From contig NZ_CP076062.1 in NCBI RefSeq assembly GCF_018729255.1, forward strand, positions 124,001 to 188,000: a stretch of DNA of 64,000 nucleotides, read 5' to 3'. Below are positions 9,790 to 20,515 of the stretch, piece by piece; position 1 is the first letter of the stretch; each line of letters starts with the position of its first letter. The DNA is from Cupriavidus sp. EM10. GTDB lineage: Bacteria; Pseudomonadota; Gammaproteobacteria; Burkholderiales; Burkholderiaceae. The notes below the pieces were generated by a model. That model was not told the origin of the DNA. It did not search any database and saw only the letters and a program-made list of their open reading frames with translations. A program made the translations under genes and the position numbers.

Positions 9790-10857
9790 ATGAACCAAGT
9801 AACGACGGTGGCTAGCAGCCAGATGGCGATTCTGAAAGATGTCGTTCTGTTTGACTTCATCATCGGAGGCAGCACCGGGGAGAAAACGGTCGAGGCGGAT
9901 GACTTCATCCGTGAGGTCGGCAAGATGCTTCCGCGAGGTTCCTTCTCGTGGGTTTCGAAGTATCGTTCGGAAGCGAAGCGGGAGATCCTGAAAGTTGGCG
10001 TCGCTCGCCGCATCCACAACCGTGTGCGCGGCTACTTTGTACCGCTGAGCGAAGCCGTTGGGCTCTCCAGCAAGATGACGGACATCAAGGCGCGATTCAT
10101 GAAAGAGAAGGCCGAATTCCTGGCCAACCTCCCAAGGATCGTCGATGAGTGGGCGAATGCACCGGTCAATGCGAGCTCGACCAACAATGGCAAGACGCGA
10201 GCGGATCTCATTCGCCTGCACGCGCCAAAGAAGGACGATATGGACCGCATGCTCTCCTTTGACATTTCCGCTACAGGCATCCAGTCCACCAGCTTCTTTG
10301 GTGAGGACGACGCGCTCCACGCTGAAGTAAAAGGCTTGGTTGGCCAGGCGGCGCTCGAGATTGCGGAAGACGTGCGAAAGTCCTGGAAAGGGCCGGCCGC
10401 AGGGCGCACCAGCAGCCGCGTCCTGGGATTGATCCGCCGTGTTCGCAACAAGGCGGAAGCGATGGGCGTCCTATCGACGAAGTTCAGTCGACTGGCCGAA
10501 GTATGCGACAAGGTCCTAGGCGCAGTTCCGGAAGGGCAGAACATTGAAGGCGTGCAGTTCCTGATGGTGTCATCGCTCCTGTCCCGGTGCATGAAGGCGG
10601 AAAACATTCTCTCCGAAGACTCGGTAAGGTTTGATCCGCTCGATGTGGAAACAGCTGCGCCGGCGGCCACGCCTGGTGTTCAGCCTCCGGCCGCCAACGT
10701 GCCAATGCATTCTCAACCCGATTTCGCCATCGGCGACTCGGCACCAGCCTTCGAAGAAGCACCCCAACCTTCGAGCCCACCCCCTGCTGCAGTCCTGCCG
10801 AGCGCCAGTGAACCCGTGGCCTCGACCCAGGATGACACGTTGGAATTGGTCCTGTAA
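9790..10857 (+). CDS. DUF3150-like protein
   Basis: An intact 355-residue gene with a strong leader and terminator. The first 250 residues are helical and charged (VLFDFIIGGSTGEKTVEADDF, VRGYFVPLSEAVGL, DIKARFMKEKAEFLANLP), matching my recollection of DUF3150 proteins, which occur beside CobS/CobT-like genes on plasmids and integrative elements. Residues 290-355 are a low-complexity proline/alanine tail ending DDTLELVL. The shared leader with the AAA+ gene at 7246 supports joint expression and perhaps a three-protein complex (AAA+, VWA, DUF3150). The biochemical function is not known. Confidence 0.65.
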   Translation: MNQVTTVASSQMAILKDVVLFDFIIGGSTGEKTVEADDFIREVGKMLPRGSFSWVSKYRSEAKREILKVGVARRIHNRVRGYFVPLSEAVGLSSKMTDIKARFMKEKAEFLANLPRIVDEWANAPVNASSTNNGKTRADLIRLHAPKKDDMDRMLSFDISATGIQSTSFFGEDDALHAEVKGLVGQAALEIAEDVRKSWKGPAAGRTSSRVLGLIRRVRNKAEAMGVLSTKFSRLAEVCDKVLGAVPEGQNIEGVQFLMVSSLLSRCMKAENILSEDSVRFDPLDVETAAPAATPGVQPPAANVPMHSQPDFAIGDSAPAFEEAPQPSSPPPAAVLPSASEPVASTQDDTLELVL

Positions 10858-10863
10858 CGAAAA

Positions 10864-10900
10864 CGCCCCAGATTCGATCTGGGGCGTCTCTTTTTTTTTG
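10864..10900 (+). terminator. Strong rho-independent terminator
   Basis: Perfect 10-bp arms (ACGCCCCAGA / TCTGGGGCGT) with a 5-base loop and nine Ts, six bases after the DUF3150 stop. Confidence 0.9.
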
Positions 10901-10919
10901 GGCTGGGGTCGCCGGCCGC

Positions 10920-11543
10920 TTAACTGACTAGATCAGGGACTTCAATCTGAGCCTTCGCCGTCAGTACACGCCCATAGTCGCGCTCATACAGCGCTGCGTA
11001 TCCGATCTGGACACGCAGAGGGAGCTCATCCCATTCTTCGCGGGTAGGCGCGTAGGCCATCCACTGTGGGTCGTTAGCCATTTTTACGATGGCCAGCCAC
11101 AGTTGCTCGTGCAGGTCCTTCTTGGAATAGAAGTCTTCGATCGAGAGATAGTCGGCCTGATTGAGTACCTGTACGGTTGGGATGCCGAGCCACTCCGCAA
11201 TCTTGTCGAACCGATCCTTACCAAGCGACTTGATAGAGCGGTTACCGCTCATGATCGAGTTCCAGTACACCGGGGTGACTCCGAGAATGTCGGAGATCGT
11301 CCGCTGCGGAAGCCCACGGTCAATCAGAGTCTTCCTGATCTGGTTGATCAGGCGAATACCATCAACATGGCGCTTGCCCGAGGCCTCACCCTCGTGCTCG
11401 GGCGCAGTGCTTTCAGCGCCGAGCTGTTCGTGCGTAGTCTTTTTGGCGGTCACTTCGGTCGTCTTTCGCGATTTTGCGGAAACTCGCCGCGCCGGTGCTG
11501 CCTTATGCGAACCACTACCCTGTGCAGGCATGGACTTTGTCAT
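10920..11543 (-). CDS. XRE-like helix-turn-helix regulator
   Basis: 207 residues. The N-terminal 65 are basic and low in complexity (KAAPARRVSAKSRKTTEVTAKK). Residues 70-125 form a Cro/C1-type helix-turn-helix (QRTISDILGVTPVYWNSIMSG). The C-terminal half is helical without a recognised ligand domain. GGAGG lies 8-12 bases before the start at 11543. It is divergent from the SSB-like gene at 12001, and the 450-bp gap between them contains a direct repeat and a promoter with a TACGTGTTAT element, so it could regulate itself and that gene. It is one candidate for the regulator behind the repeated promoter motif. Confidence 0.65.
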   Translation of the reverse strand: MTKSMPAQGSGSHKAAPARRVSAKSRKTTEVTAKKTTHEQLGAESTAPEHEGEASGKRHVDGIRLINQIRKTLIDRGLPQRTISDILGVTPVYWNSIMSGNRSIKSLGKDRFDKIAEWLGIPTVQVLNQADYLSIEDFYSKKDLHEQLWLAIVKMANDPQWMAYAPTREEWDELPLRVQIGYAALYERDYGRVLTAKAQIEVPDLVS

Positions 11544-11698
11544 AGGTTCGGTCCTCCGACGTGGCTACGGATCAAGTTCAGAAGGCGATCGACCGCGCAG
11601 GGGCGCGTCATGCCTTATTGTCTTAGCAATTCCCGATTCTACACACATATCAACAAGATTCAAGTCTCTTATGCCATCGAGACAACAGACAATTGTCC

Positions 11699-11765
11699 AT
11701 TCTCAGAGTAATGGCCCAAATTCTCAAGGTACCTTGCAACGATTCTCAGAGTTAGTGCTCAAATT
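11699..11765 (+). repeat. Pair of 24-bp direct repeats in a divergent promoter region
   Basis: ATTCTCAGAGT at 11699 and again at 11742, each extending to 24 bases ending CAAATT (20 of 24 identical), with a 43-bp period. Placed between a minus-strand regulator gene and a plus-strand gene, they look like operator half-sites. Confidence 0.45.
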
Positions 11766-11917
11766 TGCGCGCGGCTAGCGTGGCGAGAAGGCTTGGGTGC
11801 TGGGTGGTGAGATGCGCATCAATTCGCCATGATGGGGACCGTGCTGCGTCGATGGTTCTTACGGAGAAAGTGTCGGCGGCATCTGGACGCAATCTCACAG
11901 TATGTTTTTGCGTCTCA

Positions 11918-11946
11918 TTGTCTTCAGTGTACGTGTTATGTATAAT
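11918..11946 (+). promoter_or_regulatory. Sigma-70-type promoter with TACGTGTTAT in its spacer
   Basis: TTGTCT, 17-bp spacer, TATAAT. The spacer contains GTGTACGTGTTATG, the motif shared by several promoters here. It would drive the gene at 12001. Confidence 0.65.
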
Positions 11947-12000
11947 TCCAGCGCACAGACGTAGACGTACCCGATCAACCCAAACAAGGAGGTCATCCAT

Positions 12001-12961
12001 GCTGCCCATGGACGCCAAAAAGAACGCCGACTCCTATTCGTATCCCAATGGGATGCTGAACTCGGGATACGTCGGCGGCGTGCTTCGCAACCCAGATCCT
12101 GTCAACGGCATCTGCTATATCCAGCAGACCCGAAACGAGAATCACATGTTGCCGATCGCGTTCGACCCAAAGAAAACGCCGCTTCCTCGCAACATTCAGG
12201 AAGGGGACCTGATCTTCGCAATCTGCCACGCTTCGGGTGAGCGCAAGGAAGACCAGCGCATCGTCCACATGAAGAGCATCTCGTTCGAACAGCCGAACAC
12301 CATGCACCTGGACAAGCGCTTCGCCGATGACCTGCTACGCAAATGGGGTTCGCTCGTCCACGCCGCGGCGAAGGACTCAGGCACCCCGGATTCGATTCGC
12401 AAGCTGGAAGAGGAGTTTGGCCGCCCGAGTGATACTCAGGCTCGGCTCGACAGCATAGACTGGCGTGTTCTTGGGCTGAATAAGAACGCTACCAACACCG
12501 TCCGGCTCGCCGGCTTCATTCAGGCCAAAAGTCTGGAGCAGAATCGTGTCGGCCCCGATGGCAAGCCCCTGAACGATCGACTGGTCGTCCTGCTTCGCCA
12601 GACAAAGGACCCGGACAAGTCGATCGCGATCCGCTGGTACAGCAAGAACCTGCGGCCCTTGGCCGAGAAGCTGCATCGCGGTATCCCTATTTCCGTGAGT
12701 GGTGAGTTCCGACTGGACGTGAAGGCCATTGCGCCGCCCGATCCGGACAGCGGCATTGCACCGGTTTCGTCGATTCCATTCATCCAGGCGAAGGATTTCC
12801 CTTCCCCTGTCGCACCGGGTTCCGATCTCATTCGGGTCATTCCCAGCTGGGCCGCTGAACTCTTCGAACGCCCCACGCAACGCGAAGTCGAAGCCAGCGC
12901 CACGTCATCGGACGCCGAGCGCCAAGCGCTTTTCGCCGCTATTCAACCATCTGCAACCTGA
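12001..12961 (+). CDS. Putative SSB-like (OB-fold) protein, 319 aa
   Basis: Start ATG 12001 has AAGGAGGTCATCC directly upstream. Residues 155-245 (NTVRLAGFIQAKSLE, DRLVVLLRQTKDPDKSIAIRW, LRPLAEKLHRGIPISVSGEF) have the strand pattern and NxVxLxGFI start typical of OB-fold single-stranded DNA-binding proteins. The N-terminal part is also beta-rich (SGYVGGVLRNPDPVNGICYI). I infer a role in plasmid DNA replication or transfer. The next gene in the same direction is a topoisomerase III, 205 bases away, which fits. It is not a standard SSB, having no acidic DDDLPF-like tail. Confidence 0.5.
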
Positions 12962-13165
12962 CAGGGGATGTGAGCCGCACGGGCGCCGCGCAACGCGGCG
13001 TCCTCTCCGATCGCTCGATCTGAGATGAGCCGCGCTCATTGCTTCGCCTGGCGGCCCAACCCCGTTCCCGTCACTAGCAGGACCTTCCGAGACCTAAATC
13101 TGGGTCACCTGGCCCACCAAACTCACTCGCGGACCTCAAGCGCCGCTCACAGGACAGACCAGCCG

Positions 13166-15832
13166 ATGGGCAAACACCTCATCATTGCCGAGAAGCCTTC
13201 AGTTGCAAAAGATATCGCCCTCTCCCTGGGAGGGTTCGGGCGCGTTGAGAACTGGCTGGAGAGCCCGAGGCCGTCATTACGGCCGCGCAAGGCCATCTCG
13301 TCGAGGTGTTCTCAAGCGAGATGGCGACGTCAGGAAAGAGCCTAGAGACGTTGCCGGTGATTCCATCGAAGTTCGAGCTCCGCGTCATCGAACTAGCGAA
13401 CAAGCCGCAAGCCTTTCAGCAGATCAAGCGTTTGATGGCTCGCAACGATATTGACCGCATCGTCAATGCTTGTGATTCCGGGAGAGAAGGAGAGCTGATC
13501 TTCCGCCTCATTTACGACCTGGCCGAATGCAAGAAGCCCGTCATGCGCATGTGGTTCAACTCGATGACGAGCGAAGCAATTCGAGACGCCTACCGAGGGA
13601 TGCTGCCAGCCTCTCGGTTCGATGCCCTGGCGGACGCCGCCTACTGCCGGACTGAGGGCGACTACCTGGTCGGGATCAACGGCTCGCGAGGTGTTACCCG
13701 CCTGTACGAGCGTCAGACGTCGAAAGCCGAGATCCGTTCGGTCGGGCGGGTCCAGACACCGACGGGCGCGCTTGTATACGATCGCGAGGTGGCGATCCGG
13801 ACCTTTAAAGCGAAGGACTACTGGGAAGTGCACGGACAGTTCCGTGTCGCAGCCGGCAGCTACATCGGAAAATGGATCGCACCGGAGCGTGAAATCCCGC
13901 CTGACGCGCCGGAAGGCGGCTCAGATGGCCAGGCCGAGCTCGACCACCAGTATCGGCTTTTGAGAAGGGCAGGGCAGAAGCAATCCTCACTCGCTGCACC
14001 GGCGTTGCCCCGTCCGTCGTAAAGCAAGAATCGAAGCCGGCGACCAAAGGCTCCCCGAAACTCTATGACCTGACCCTGCTTCAGCGCGAGGCAAACAAGA
14101 AACTCGGGTTGACTTCGAAGCAGACGGACACTATCGCGCAGGCCCTGTACGAGAAACACAAGGTCACGACCTATCCCCGAACAGATTCCTGCTTCTTGCC
14201 AGAGGACTACATAGCTAAGGCCACATCTGTCATTGGGGCCCTGGTAGAGACGCCATACCGTGACCATGCTACTCGCATCCTCTCGAACGGTTGGGTCAAG
14301 CCTGACAAGCGAATCTTCGACAACTCGAAGATCAGCGATCACTTCGCGATCATCCCGACCGGCAAGATCCCTGAAGGGCTCTCCCCCGATGAAGAGAAGG
14401 TCTATGACCTTGTCGTGAAGCGATTCTTGAGCGTCTTCCACCCAGCGGCTCAGTACGAAGTAACGACGCGGCTTACGATTGTCGCTGGCCAGCACTTCAA
14501 GTCCAGTGGCCGCGTTCTGGTCCATCCAGGTTGGCTCGCCGTCTACGGCACCCAGATCCAAGATGATGACACGAAGATCCCGGCATTGACAAAGTATGTC
14601 CCAGGTGAGTCCGTGTCAACCGAGGGCATGGAGCTGAAGACTCTCAAGACGAAGCCTCCTGTGCGCTATACCGAAGACACACTTCTCGGTGCTATGGAAG
14701 GCGCCGGAAAACTCGTTGACGACGAGGAACTCCGGGAGGCCATGAAGGAGCGCGGGCTGGGAGCGCCATCAACACGCTCCGCCATTATTGAGGGGCTTCT
14801 TGCGACCAGGGATGGCCGCGATCGGCCAATGGAGCCCTATCTCCGACGAGACGGGAAGACCCTTGTGCCGAGCCAGAAGCTAATGAGCTTGATCGCATTC
14901 CTGCGAGAGAATGGCCTCGACCGCCTCACGTCGCCGGCTTTGACTGGCGAATGGGAACACAAGCTTCGCCTGATGGAACGAGGCGAGTACCTGCGGCCGG
15001 CCTTCAATTCGGAGATCTCCGAATTCACACGCCATATCATCAAAGCCATCAGAGAGCAGGCCGCTCAGGTTGTAGTGAAAAAGCTCAATGGAAAGTGTCC
15101 GAACTGTGGTGGCGAAATTTCGGTTGGCGCCCGATCGTTCGACTGCGAGTCTGGCTGCGGACTCCGGTTCTGGCGTGAGATCGCCGGACGCCCTTGAAGC
15201 CTCAGGAGGTTGAAGCTCTTCTTGCCAAAGGGACGGTCGAAAACCTCTCGGGGTTCGTCAGCTCCAGCAAGAAGCGCTTCACGGCGGGGCTAACGCTCAC
15301 GGAGGACTTCAAACTGAAGTTTGTGTTCGATGAGACCGCGCAGTCAAAGGACGCGTCCGGAGCGCCGGTGCATTGTCCCTCGTGCGAAAGACTGATGCGC
15401 AGGTTCAAAGGAGCAAACGGTTTCTTCTGGTCATGCACAGATCGTGAGAACTGCAAGACAACCTTAGACGACAAGGCAGGCAACCCAGTGGCCAATGCCG
15501 CTGCCCGGCCGTGTCCAAAGTGCGGTCACGACATGAACCGCATTCCCTGGCAGAAGCGCCATTTCTGGGCTTGCTCAGATCGGGAGCAATGCAAGCACAC
15601 CATGGACGACAAGGATGGTGTCCCGGTGGAGAAGGCACAGTCGTTTCCTTGCCCTAACTGTTCGAAGCCCATGTATCGCCGCCAGCGCCGCAACCAGAAA
15701 GGTCATTTCTGGGGATGCAGTGGTTACCAGAAAGACGGTAGCGGCTGCAGCTGCATGCTCGAAGACAGAGACGGGAAACCGGTCCCAAAGGCCACCGCTC
15801 GGGGTATCCAAGACGATAGGACATTCCTGTGA
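13166..15832 (+). CDS. topB: Type IA DNA topoisomerase, TopB/TraE-like (three frameshifts)
   Basis: About 888 residues. It relaxes or decatenates DNA by passing strands through a transient tyrosine-linked break. It begins MGKHLIIAEKPSVAKDIA; the TOPRIM acidic motif NACDSGREGELIF is near residue 103 and the catalytic tyrosine lies in TTYPRTDSCFLPEDY near residue 336. Four C-terminal cysteine pairs (CPNCGGE, CPSCERL, CPKCGHD, CPNCSKP) form zinc-ribbon repeats. One base is missing near 13260 (SPEAVITAAQGHL), one in the T run near 13965 (RLFEKGRAEAIL), and one near 15195 (GRPLKPQEVEALL). Plasmid topoisomerase III genes are known in conjugative plasmids. It overlaps the next gene by four bases. 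Confidence 0.85.
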
Positions 15833-18275
15833 ACTCAAAGAACCGGATCTTTCGTGCTGCTGTGCTCGTCTTCGGCTTCTGGTGGATGGTCTTCACCCTC
15901 TTGGAGTTTGGTGGCGCCCCGTTAGAAGTCATCAGAAACTGGGGATACGTTTCCTACTCTTTTGGGTACTGGTTCGCTGGCTCAATTGGCGGCCTGGCTC
16001 TCGGGATCTGGCTCATCTGGTTTGAGCGGGTCCAGGCGGTGAACCGCCTATTCAAAGGCATGGGAGGAAACGCTATCAATGGCATCCAGTCAACGCTCGG
16101 ACTGGTCCCAATGCTCGCCCCCCGTCAGCACGCATCGATAGCGAATCCAAGCGGCTCCCAATGCAAAGCAAGGCGGTGAAGGATTGGCTGGAGCTCGCCA
16201 AGACCAATCATCCTCAGCATGCGGCATTCTTCCTTGCAGTGTGGGATATCTACTCCGCAAACAAGGAGCATCCCGCTACGCATAGGAAGGGTGGCCACGC
16301 GAACCGGAAACTCTGGCAGCACTGTCTAGCCGTTACCGAGACTGCCTTCGTAGAGAGCTCGACATGGAAATACGATGGCGTGTACGTGAAAAAGCGCGGT
16401 AAGGCTAAGATACTGCTTCTCAGCAAGCGCAATCCCGAGTACGAGTTCGACGCAGCGGACCCACTTATCCCCATCATTGCGCTTGCGCATGATTTCGGGA
16501 AGCTCGAGGCATATAAGATTGGGGACGATGGCCAGATCGTTACTTTGGAGGAAGGGTCGAGCACCGATCACGACGACGATCGCGTGTTTCACGATTCCCT
16601 TGGCGCCCGGATGCTCGCGCGACTTCCCGAGTACTGGCAGCTTCCCCCACGAGACCGCCGAGCCATTAACTTTGTGATTGGCCATTACCACCACCCCAGC
16701 GCCTTCCCCGTTGATGCGAACGGCTTCGCCCTTGACGATCGCATGTCCGCGCTGATGGAGTTCCTGATCTACGTCGACAAGAAGACGGGTATGCAGGAAA
16801 GTGGCCGCGACCTGCTCGAAGAGGACGACGAGATTACCGAGGAGCAATCGGAGTCGATCTACAAGGCCTTTGTCGAGGTCATCACCCAGTTTGGCCGCGT
16901 GAATGGCACCGGCAATAAGAGCACCGACGCCAGTTTGAAGATCGCCCAAAAGCACGACGGCTTGATCGTCGTGAAGGAGCTTGAGTTGCGTCGACTCATC
17001 TTGGCGAAGCTGGGCATATCGCTGGACGACAGTGACTCGCGCTACCGGGTAACCATGAGCCTGCTGTACACCTTGGGCGAGAAGGGGCTTCTGTATGACA
17101 AGCACAATGGAATTGACTTCTCGCGCTACCACCCCATGCATTCGGTGTCGTTCCGCAGCAGCAAGAACGGTCAGCATATCGCTACGTGGGAACCCGTCAT
17201 CATCTTCCGACCGCTGACGAAGACGCAGGAGTTCGCAGAACTTGGTGGTCTGCCAAACTTTGGCTCACGAATGGTGATCAACAAGCCCATCTACACGCAC
17301 AACCCTGGTATTCGCGATGCTGAGGCATTGCGCGAGCTGGTGCGGCGTGCGTTTGGCGAAGATGTGGCCCGCAACATCTACATATCGGGCCGCCAGGAAA
17401 CTAAAACGGAAACAAGGGTTCGAGAACAGAAGGTCGAAACGGCAGGCGGCGAACCTGAAGGACTCGAACCGATGGCGCCAACAAGCCTTGCGGCAGTTCC
17501 GGCAGAATCCTCCTCTGCAGCCCTCAAGCCGTCAATGGCGGAGCAAGAGCTGGCACCTGCCGGGCGGTCTCGCGTCATCACGGAGAATCAGTCGCCGCCA
17601 GCTCCAACGGAGCCGCTTAGGAACGATGCGGCAACAGAACATGTGGATGCGGACGATATCCCGTCGCTCGAGGACACTGCCGCGCTCGAAGGCGCGATCG
17701 CATGCCCGGAGATTGGTGGAAGCGCGGACGAAGCTGATCCTTTCAGCGGGTTGCTACCTTCCTCACCAGGCGCCGGAAACAATGGTGACGCTTCCGTATT
17801 TGATGGCAACGACTTTGCCGACTTTCCGGCGGCGCCAAAACCGGCCGCGGACAACGAGAGTGCGGCGCCTGGTCAACCCATGCCTGAAGGCGATGAGCGG
17901 CCCATCATCGCTGACAGACCCGGTGTCGCGATTCCCGACAAGGATCGACCGAATGCCATGAAACGCCGCACCACCGAGGAAACCAAAGAAGCCCTTGCCG
18001 CTTTCGATAACTTCGCACCACCGACGTTCGCCGCACGAACGTCAAAGCGTGCAGCCCGCCGAGAAAATTCGGAAGACGCGCTGACGACCATGCTCGCGCT
18101 TATTGGAAGCAGCAAGCTGCCCGTGTGCGGGCGGATGAACGGATACGCCTACGTCTTGGTTTCGGACGTCGCGGACGTCGCACCTACCATCGATCTCGAG
18201 CAACTTGTCAAAGCGCGCGGACTGCCCACCGCCGAGCCGGCCGCTGGCAAGAAAATGGTTGGAATTCCGGAGTAG
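15829..18275 (+). CDS. Membrane-anchored HD-domain protein, possibly MOBH-related (one frameshift)
   Basis: GTG 15829 overlaps the topoisomerase stop (GTGA). Residues 1-75 contain two hydrophobic spans (VLVFGFWWMVFTLLEF and FAGSIGGLALGIWLIW). One base missing in the C run near 16125 joins this to a cytoplasmic part with GGHANRKLWQHCL, ALAHDFGKLEAYK and INFVIGHYHHPSAFP, the H...HD pattern of an HD phosphohydrolase. About 815 residues. The last 250 residues are a proline/alanine-rich linker followed by a small domain. MOBH relaxases also contain an HD-like domain, and the context (topoisomerase, TraN) would fit DNA transfer, but I cannot see the other relaxase motifs. Nucleotide hydrolase or signalling roles remain possible. 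Confidence 0.5.
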
Positions 18276-18278
18276 CAG

Positions 18279-18575
18279 ATGGATCTCGAGAAGCCAACCA
18301 ACGCTCGCGAGCAGATGCCTTCGGTTACCGAGTTCATCGATTCCCTGCGGAAGACATTCGGCAAGGAAGAGATCGACGCGTCGATCAAAACGGGGCTTCG
18401 TAACGGATCGTTCTTTGCCATCGAGAATGGCTACGTCGTCGGCACGCCTCCCCCGCATGCCTTGCTCGAGTACGAACGACGCCAGAAGGCCGCGGAGCGG
18501 CAGGTTCATTCGGACGAGAGCTCCCACAACCCCACGAATAGCGGGGCGTTGGTGCGTCCCCAACAATCGATTTAG
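18279..18575 (+). CDS. Hypothetical protein, 98 aa
   Basis: Starts four bases after the HD gene stop and is probably translated from the same message. Sequence MDLEKPTNAREQMPSVTEFIDSL (shown in part) is helical at first, followed by a strand-rich middle (GSFFAIENGYVVGTPPP) and a polar tail. No family is recognised. The HD protein's own C-terminus has a similar MNGYAYVLV segment, so the two may share a small winged-helix-like fold; this is speculative. Confidence 0.5.
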   Translation: MDLEKPTNAREQMPSVTEFIDSLRKTFGKEEIDASIKTGLRNGSFFAIENGYVVGTPPPHALLEYERRQKAAERQVHSDESSHNPTNSGALVRPQQSI

Positions 18576-18592
18576 ACTATTTAGGCGTGTGC

Positions 18593-18606
18593 GTACGTGT
18601 TATGCT
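18593..18606 (+). promoter_or_regulatory. TACGTGTTAT element with possible -10
   Basis: GTACGTGTTATGCT. TATGCT could serve as a -10 box for the metalloprotease gene at 18766. No convincing -35 is visible. Confidence 0.4.
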
Positions 18607-18765
18607 TCGCGCAGATGACGCAAAGTGGACATGCGGCATCCGGCAGGAGGCGGCCCCTCCCATACGGGGGTGTTGGAGTCATGACGGGAGGCCGTTATCA
18701 CATCTGCCAAATTCAGCATAAATGGGAAGAAGTCGGTTCATATAACAACAGGAGAAGTCGTCGCT

Positions 18766-20472
18766 ATGCGCATTCAGCGTACTTTGTCAAACAAGAAAGG
18801 GGCTCTGGCACTGGCCGTCTTGGTCGCTGCCCTCGCAGGTTGTGGTGGTGGTGATGGCGCGGAAACGCCTCAGGCCCAGGCCAACCCGCAGTTTCCCAAC
18901 TCACCGGCGACCGGCACACCGGAGTCACCGACCACGCCGGTCACGCCGGGCAAACCCACCAGCCTGGTGGCGCCGTCCTGCCTGAACTGCGGCGCGGTTG
19001 ACTCGAGTACGTACGCCGGCACCGGCGTCGGCGTGTGGCAGGCCACGAATGCCACCTCAGCTGCCGCCGATGTGCCCGTCAGCATTGATGGCCTAACCGG
19101 TCAGGACGTGACGCTTGTCTTCACGAACGAGAGCGGCGTCGCGCAGCCCATGCCTGCGATTTCGCTGACGGCCTCCCGCTTCCCGTCGGTCGCAGCAAGC
19201 CAGCTGCGTTGGCAAGACCCCGCCACCGATGCCAAGCAACGCATCGGCGAGTTCAACCGAAACGGCTGGGCAGCCCTTGCCGGTAGCCAAGGCACCGGAC
19301 CGCGATACTCGATGTCCAGCGGGCCGAGCAAGTCCGTTGTGAATGACACGCGCGACTGGTTTAACGAGGACAACTCGGTCCGATCAACAACCTTGGTTCG
19401 CCAGGCAACGACGACCGACGGTGTCACGGTGAACTTCTGGGTGGAGAACTCCGAGAACGGCCCGACGAAAGTGAGTTCAGCGATCATCGACCAGCTCGCC
19501 GACCGCTTTGCATCTGCCGGCAAGGTCTACGACATGCTGAAGGATGTCGGCGGCCCGCTGTGGGGCTCGCACAACTACTCGAACCTTATTTCGGGCACTG
19601 GCCAGCCGATCGATATCGTCATTCTGAACTTCGATCACAACAACGCCCCGTACGGGATGACAGGCTACTTCTACGCGCGAAATGCCATTGCTAAGAGCGC
19701 GTCGAACCCGTACAGCAACGAATCCCTGTCGCTGTATCTGGACTCGGAAACGCTGTACCTAGACGGAGCCACCGGCCTGACGGAAGTGGTGATGACGATG
19801 GCGCATGAAGGCACCCATGCTCAGAATTTCTATCGGCGTGGCGTTCTCGGCGGCGTGCAGTATATGTTCGCGACTTGGCTGGAAGAAGCCACTGCGATGA
19901 TGATGGAAGACTTCGCCAGCGCAACGCTCGATCCCGGCCACAACCCCATCCGAGACGTTCGCTTCTATGACTACGTCAAGTACAAGGGCGGCAGCTACAA
20001 CTGCAGCCTGCTGGACTGGACGCCGTTCAGCGCATCGTGCGATAGCTACTCCGTGTCTGGCTCGTTCGGCGGGTTCTTGAATCGCCAACTTGGCTTACGC
20101 CTTTACAAGTCCTTGCTGGGGAACATGAGTTCGACGAATTCGGTCGACGTGCTGGATACCGTCATCAAGACGAATTTCCCCGGCACGAGCTTCGTGGGGC
20201 AATTCCGCCGATTCTCGGCAACGGCGGGAGCGTTGATTCCTGCAGCGACGAGCCCCAACGGCTTTGGTTTCCCGGCTCGCTCCGACAACGGGTACAACAT
20301 TCCGGCCATCGATCCGACGGCCTACGCGCCGTACCGGACGCTCACTCAGACGGTGCCCACCACGCTCCAGGCATATGCGAGCCTGCCCGTCGTGCGGCAA
20401 GCTGTGAAGGGTCGATACACCGAGACGGTTAAAGTACCGGCCGGCACGACTCTTGCCGTTGTGATCCATTAA
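18766..20472 (+). CDS. Secreted zinc metalloprotease lipoprotein, M30-like
   Basis: 568 residues, intact. Signal peptide with lipobox LAGC (cysteine near residue 26), then a short Pro/Thr-rich spacer. The catalytic motif HEGTH is near residue 346 and WLEEATAMMMED about 24 residues later supplies the third zinc ligand glutamate, the arrangement of the M30 (hyicolysin-like) family. It should be anchored to the outer membrane after lipid modification. ACAGGAGAAG precedes the ATG by about 10 bases. It is a single-gene unit with a TACGTGTTAT promoter element upstream and a terminator downstream, so it appears to be a regular part of the plasmid regulon rather than random cargo. Substrate unknown. 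Confidence 0.75.
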   Translation: MRIQRTLSNKKGALALAVLVAALAGCGGGDGAETPQAQANPQFPNSPATGTPESPTTPVTPGKPTSLVAPSCLNCGAVDSSTYAGTGVGVWQATNATSAAADVPVSIDGLTGQDVTLVFTNESGVAQPMPAISLTASRFPSVAASQLRWQDPATDAKQRIGEFNRNGWAALAGSQGTGPRYSMSSGPSKSVVNDTRDWFNEDNSVRSTTLVRQATTTDGVTVNFWVENSENGPTKVSSAIIDQLADRFASAGKVYDMLKDVGGPLWGSHNYSNLISGTGQPIDIVILNFDHNNAPYGMTGYFYARNAIAKSASNPYSNESLSLYLDSETLYLDGATGLTEVVMTMAHEGTHAQNFYRRGVLGGVQYMFATWLEEATAMMMEDFASATLDPGHNPIRDVRFYDYVKYKGGSYNCSLLDWTPFSASCDSYSVSGSFGGFLNRQLGLRLYKSLLGNMSSTNSVDVLDTVIKTNFPGTSFVGQFRRFSATAGALIPAATSPNGFGFPARSDNGYNIPAIDPTAYAPYRTLTQTVPTTLQAYASLPVVRQAVKGRYTETVKVPAGTTLAVVIH

Positions 20473-20515
20473 TAGCAGGAAGCCTTAGCAGCTAGCGACT
20501 GGCGTTCAGAAGTCG

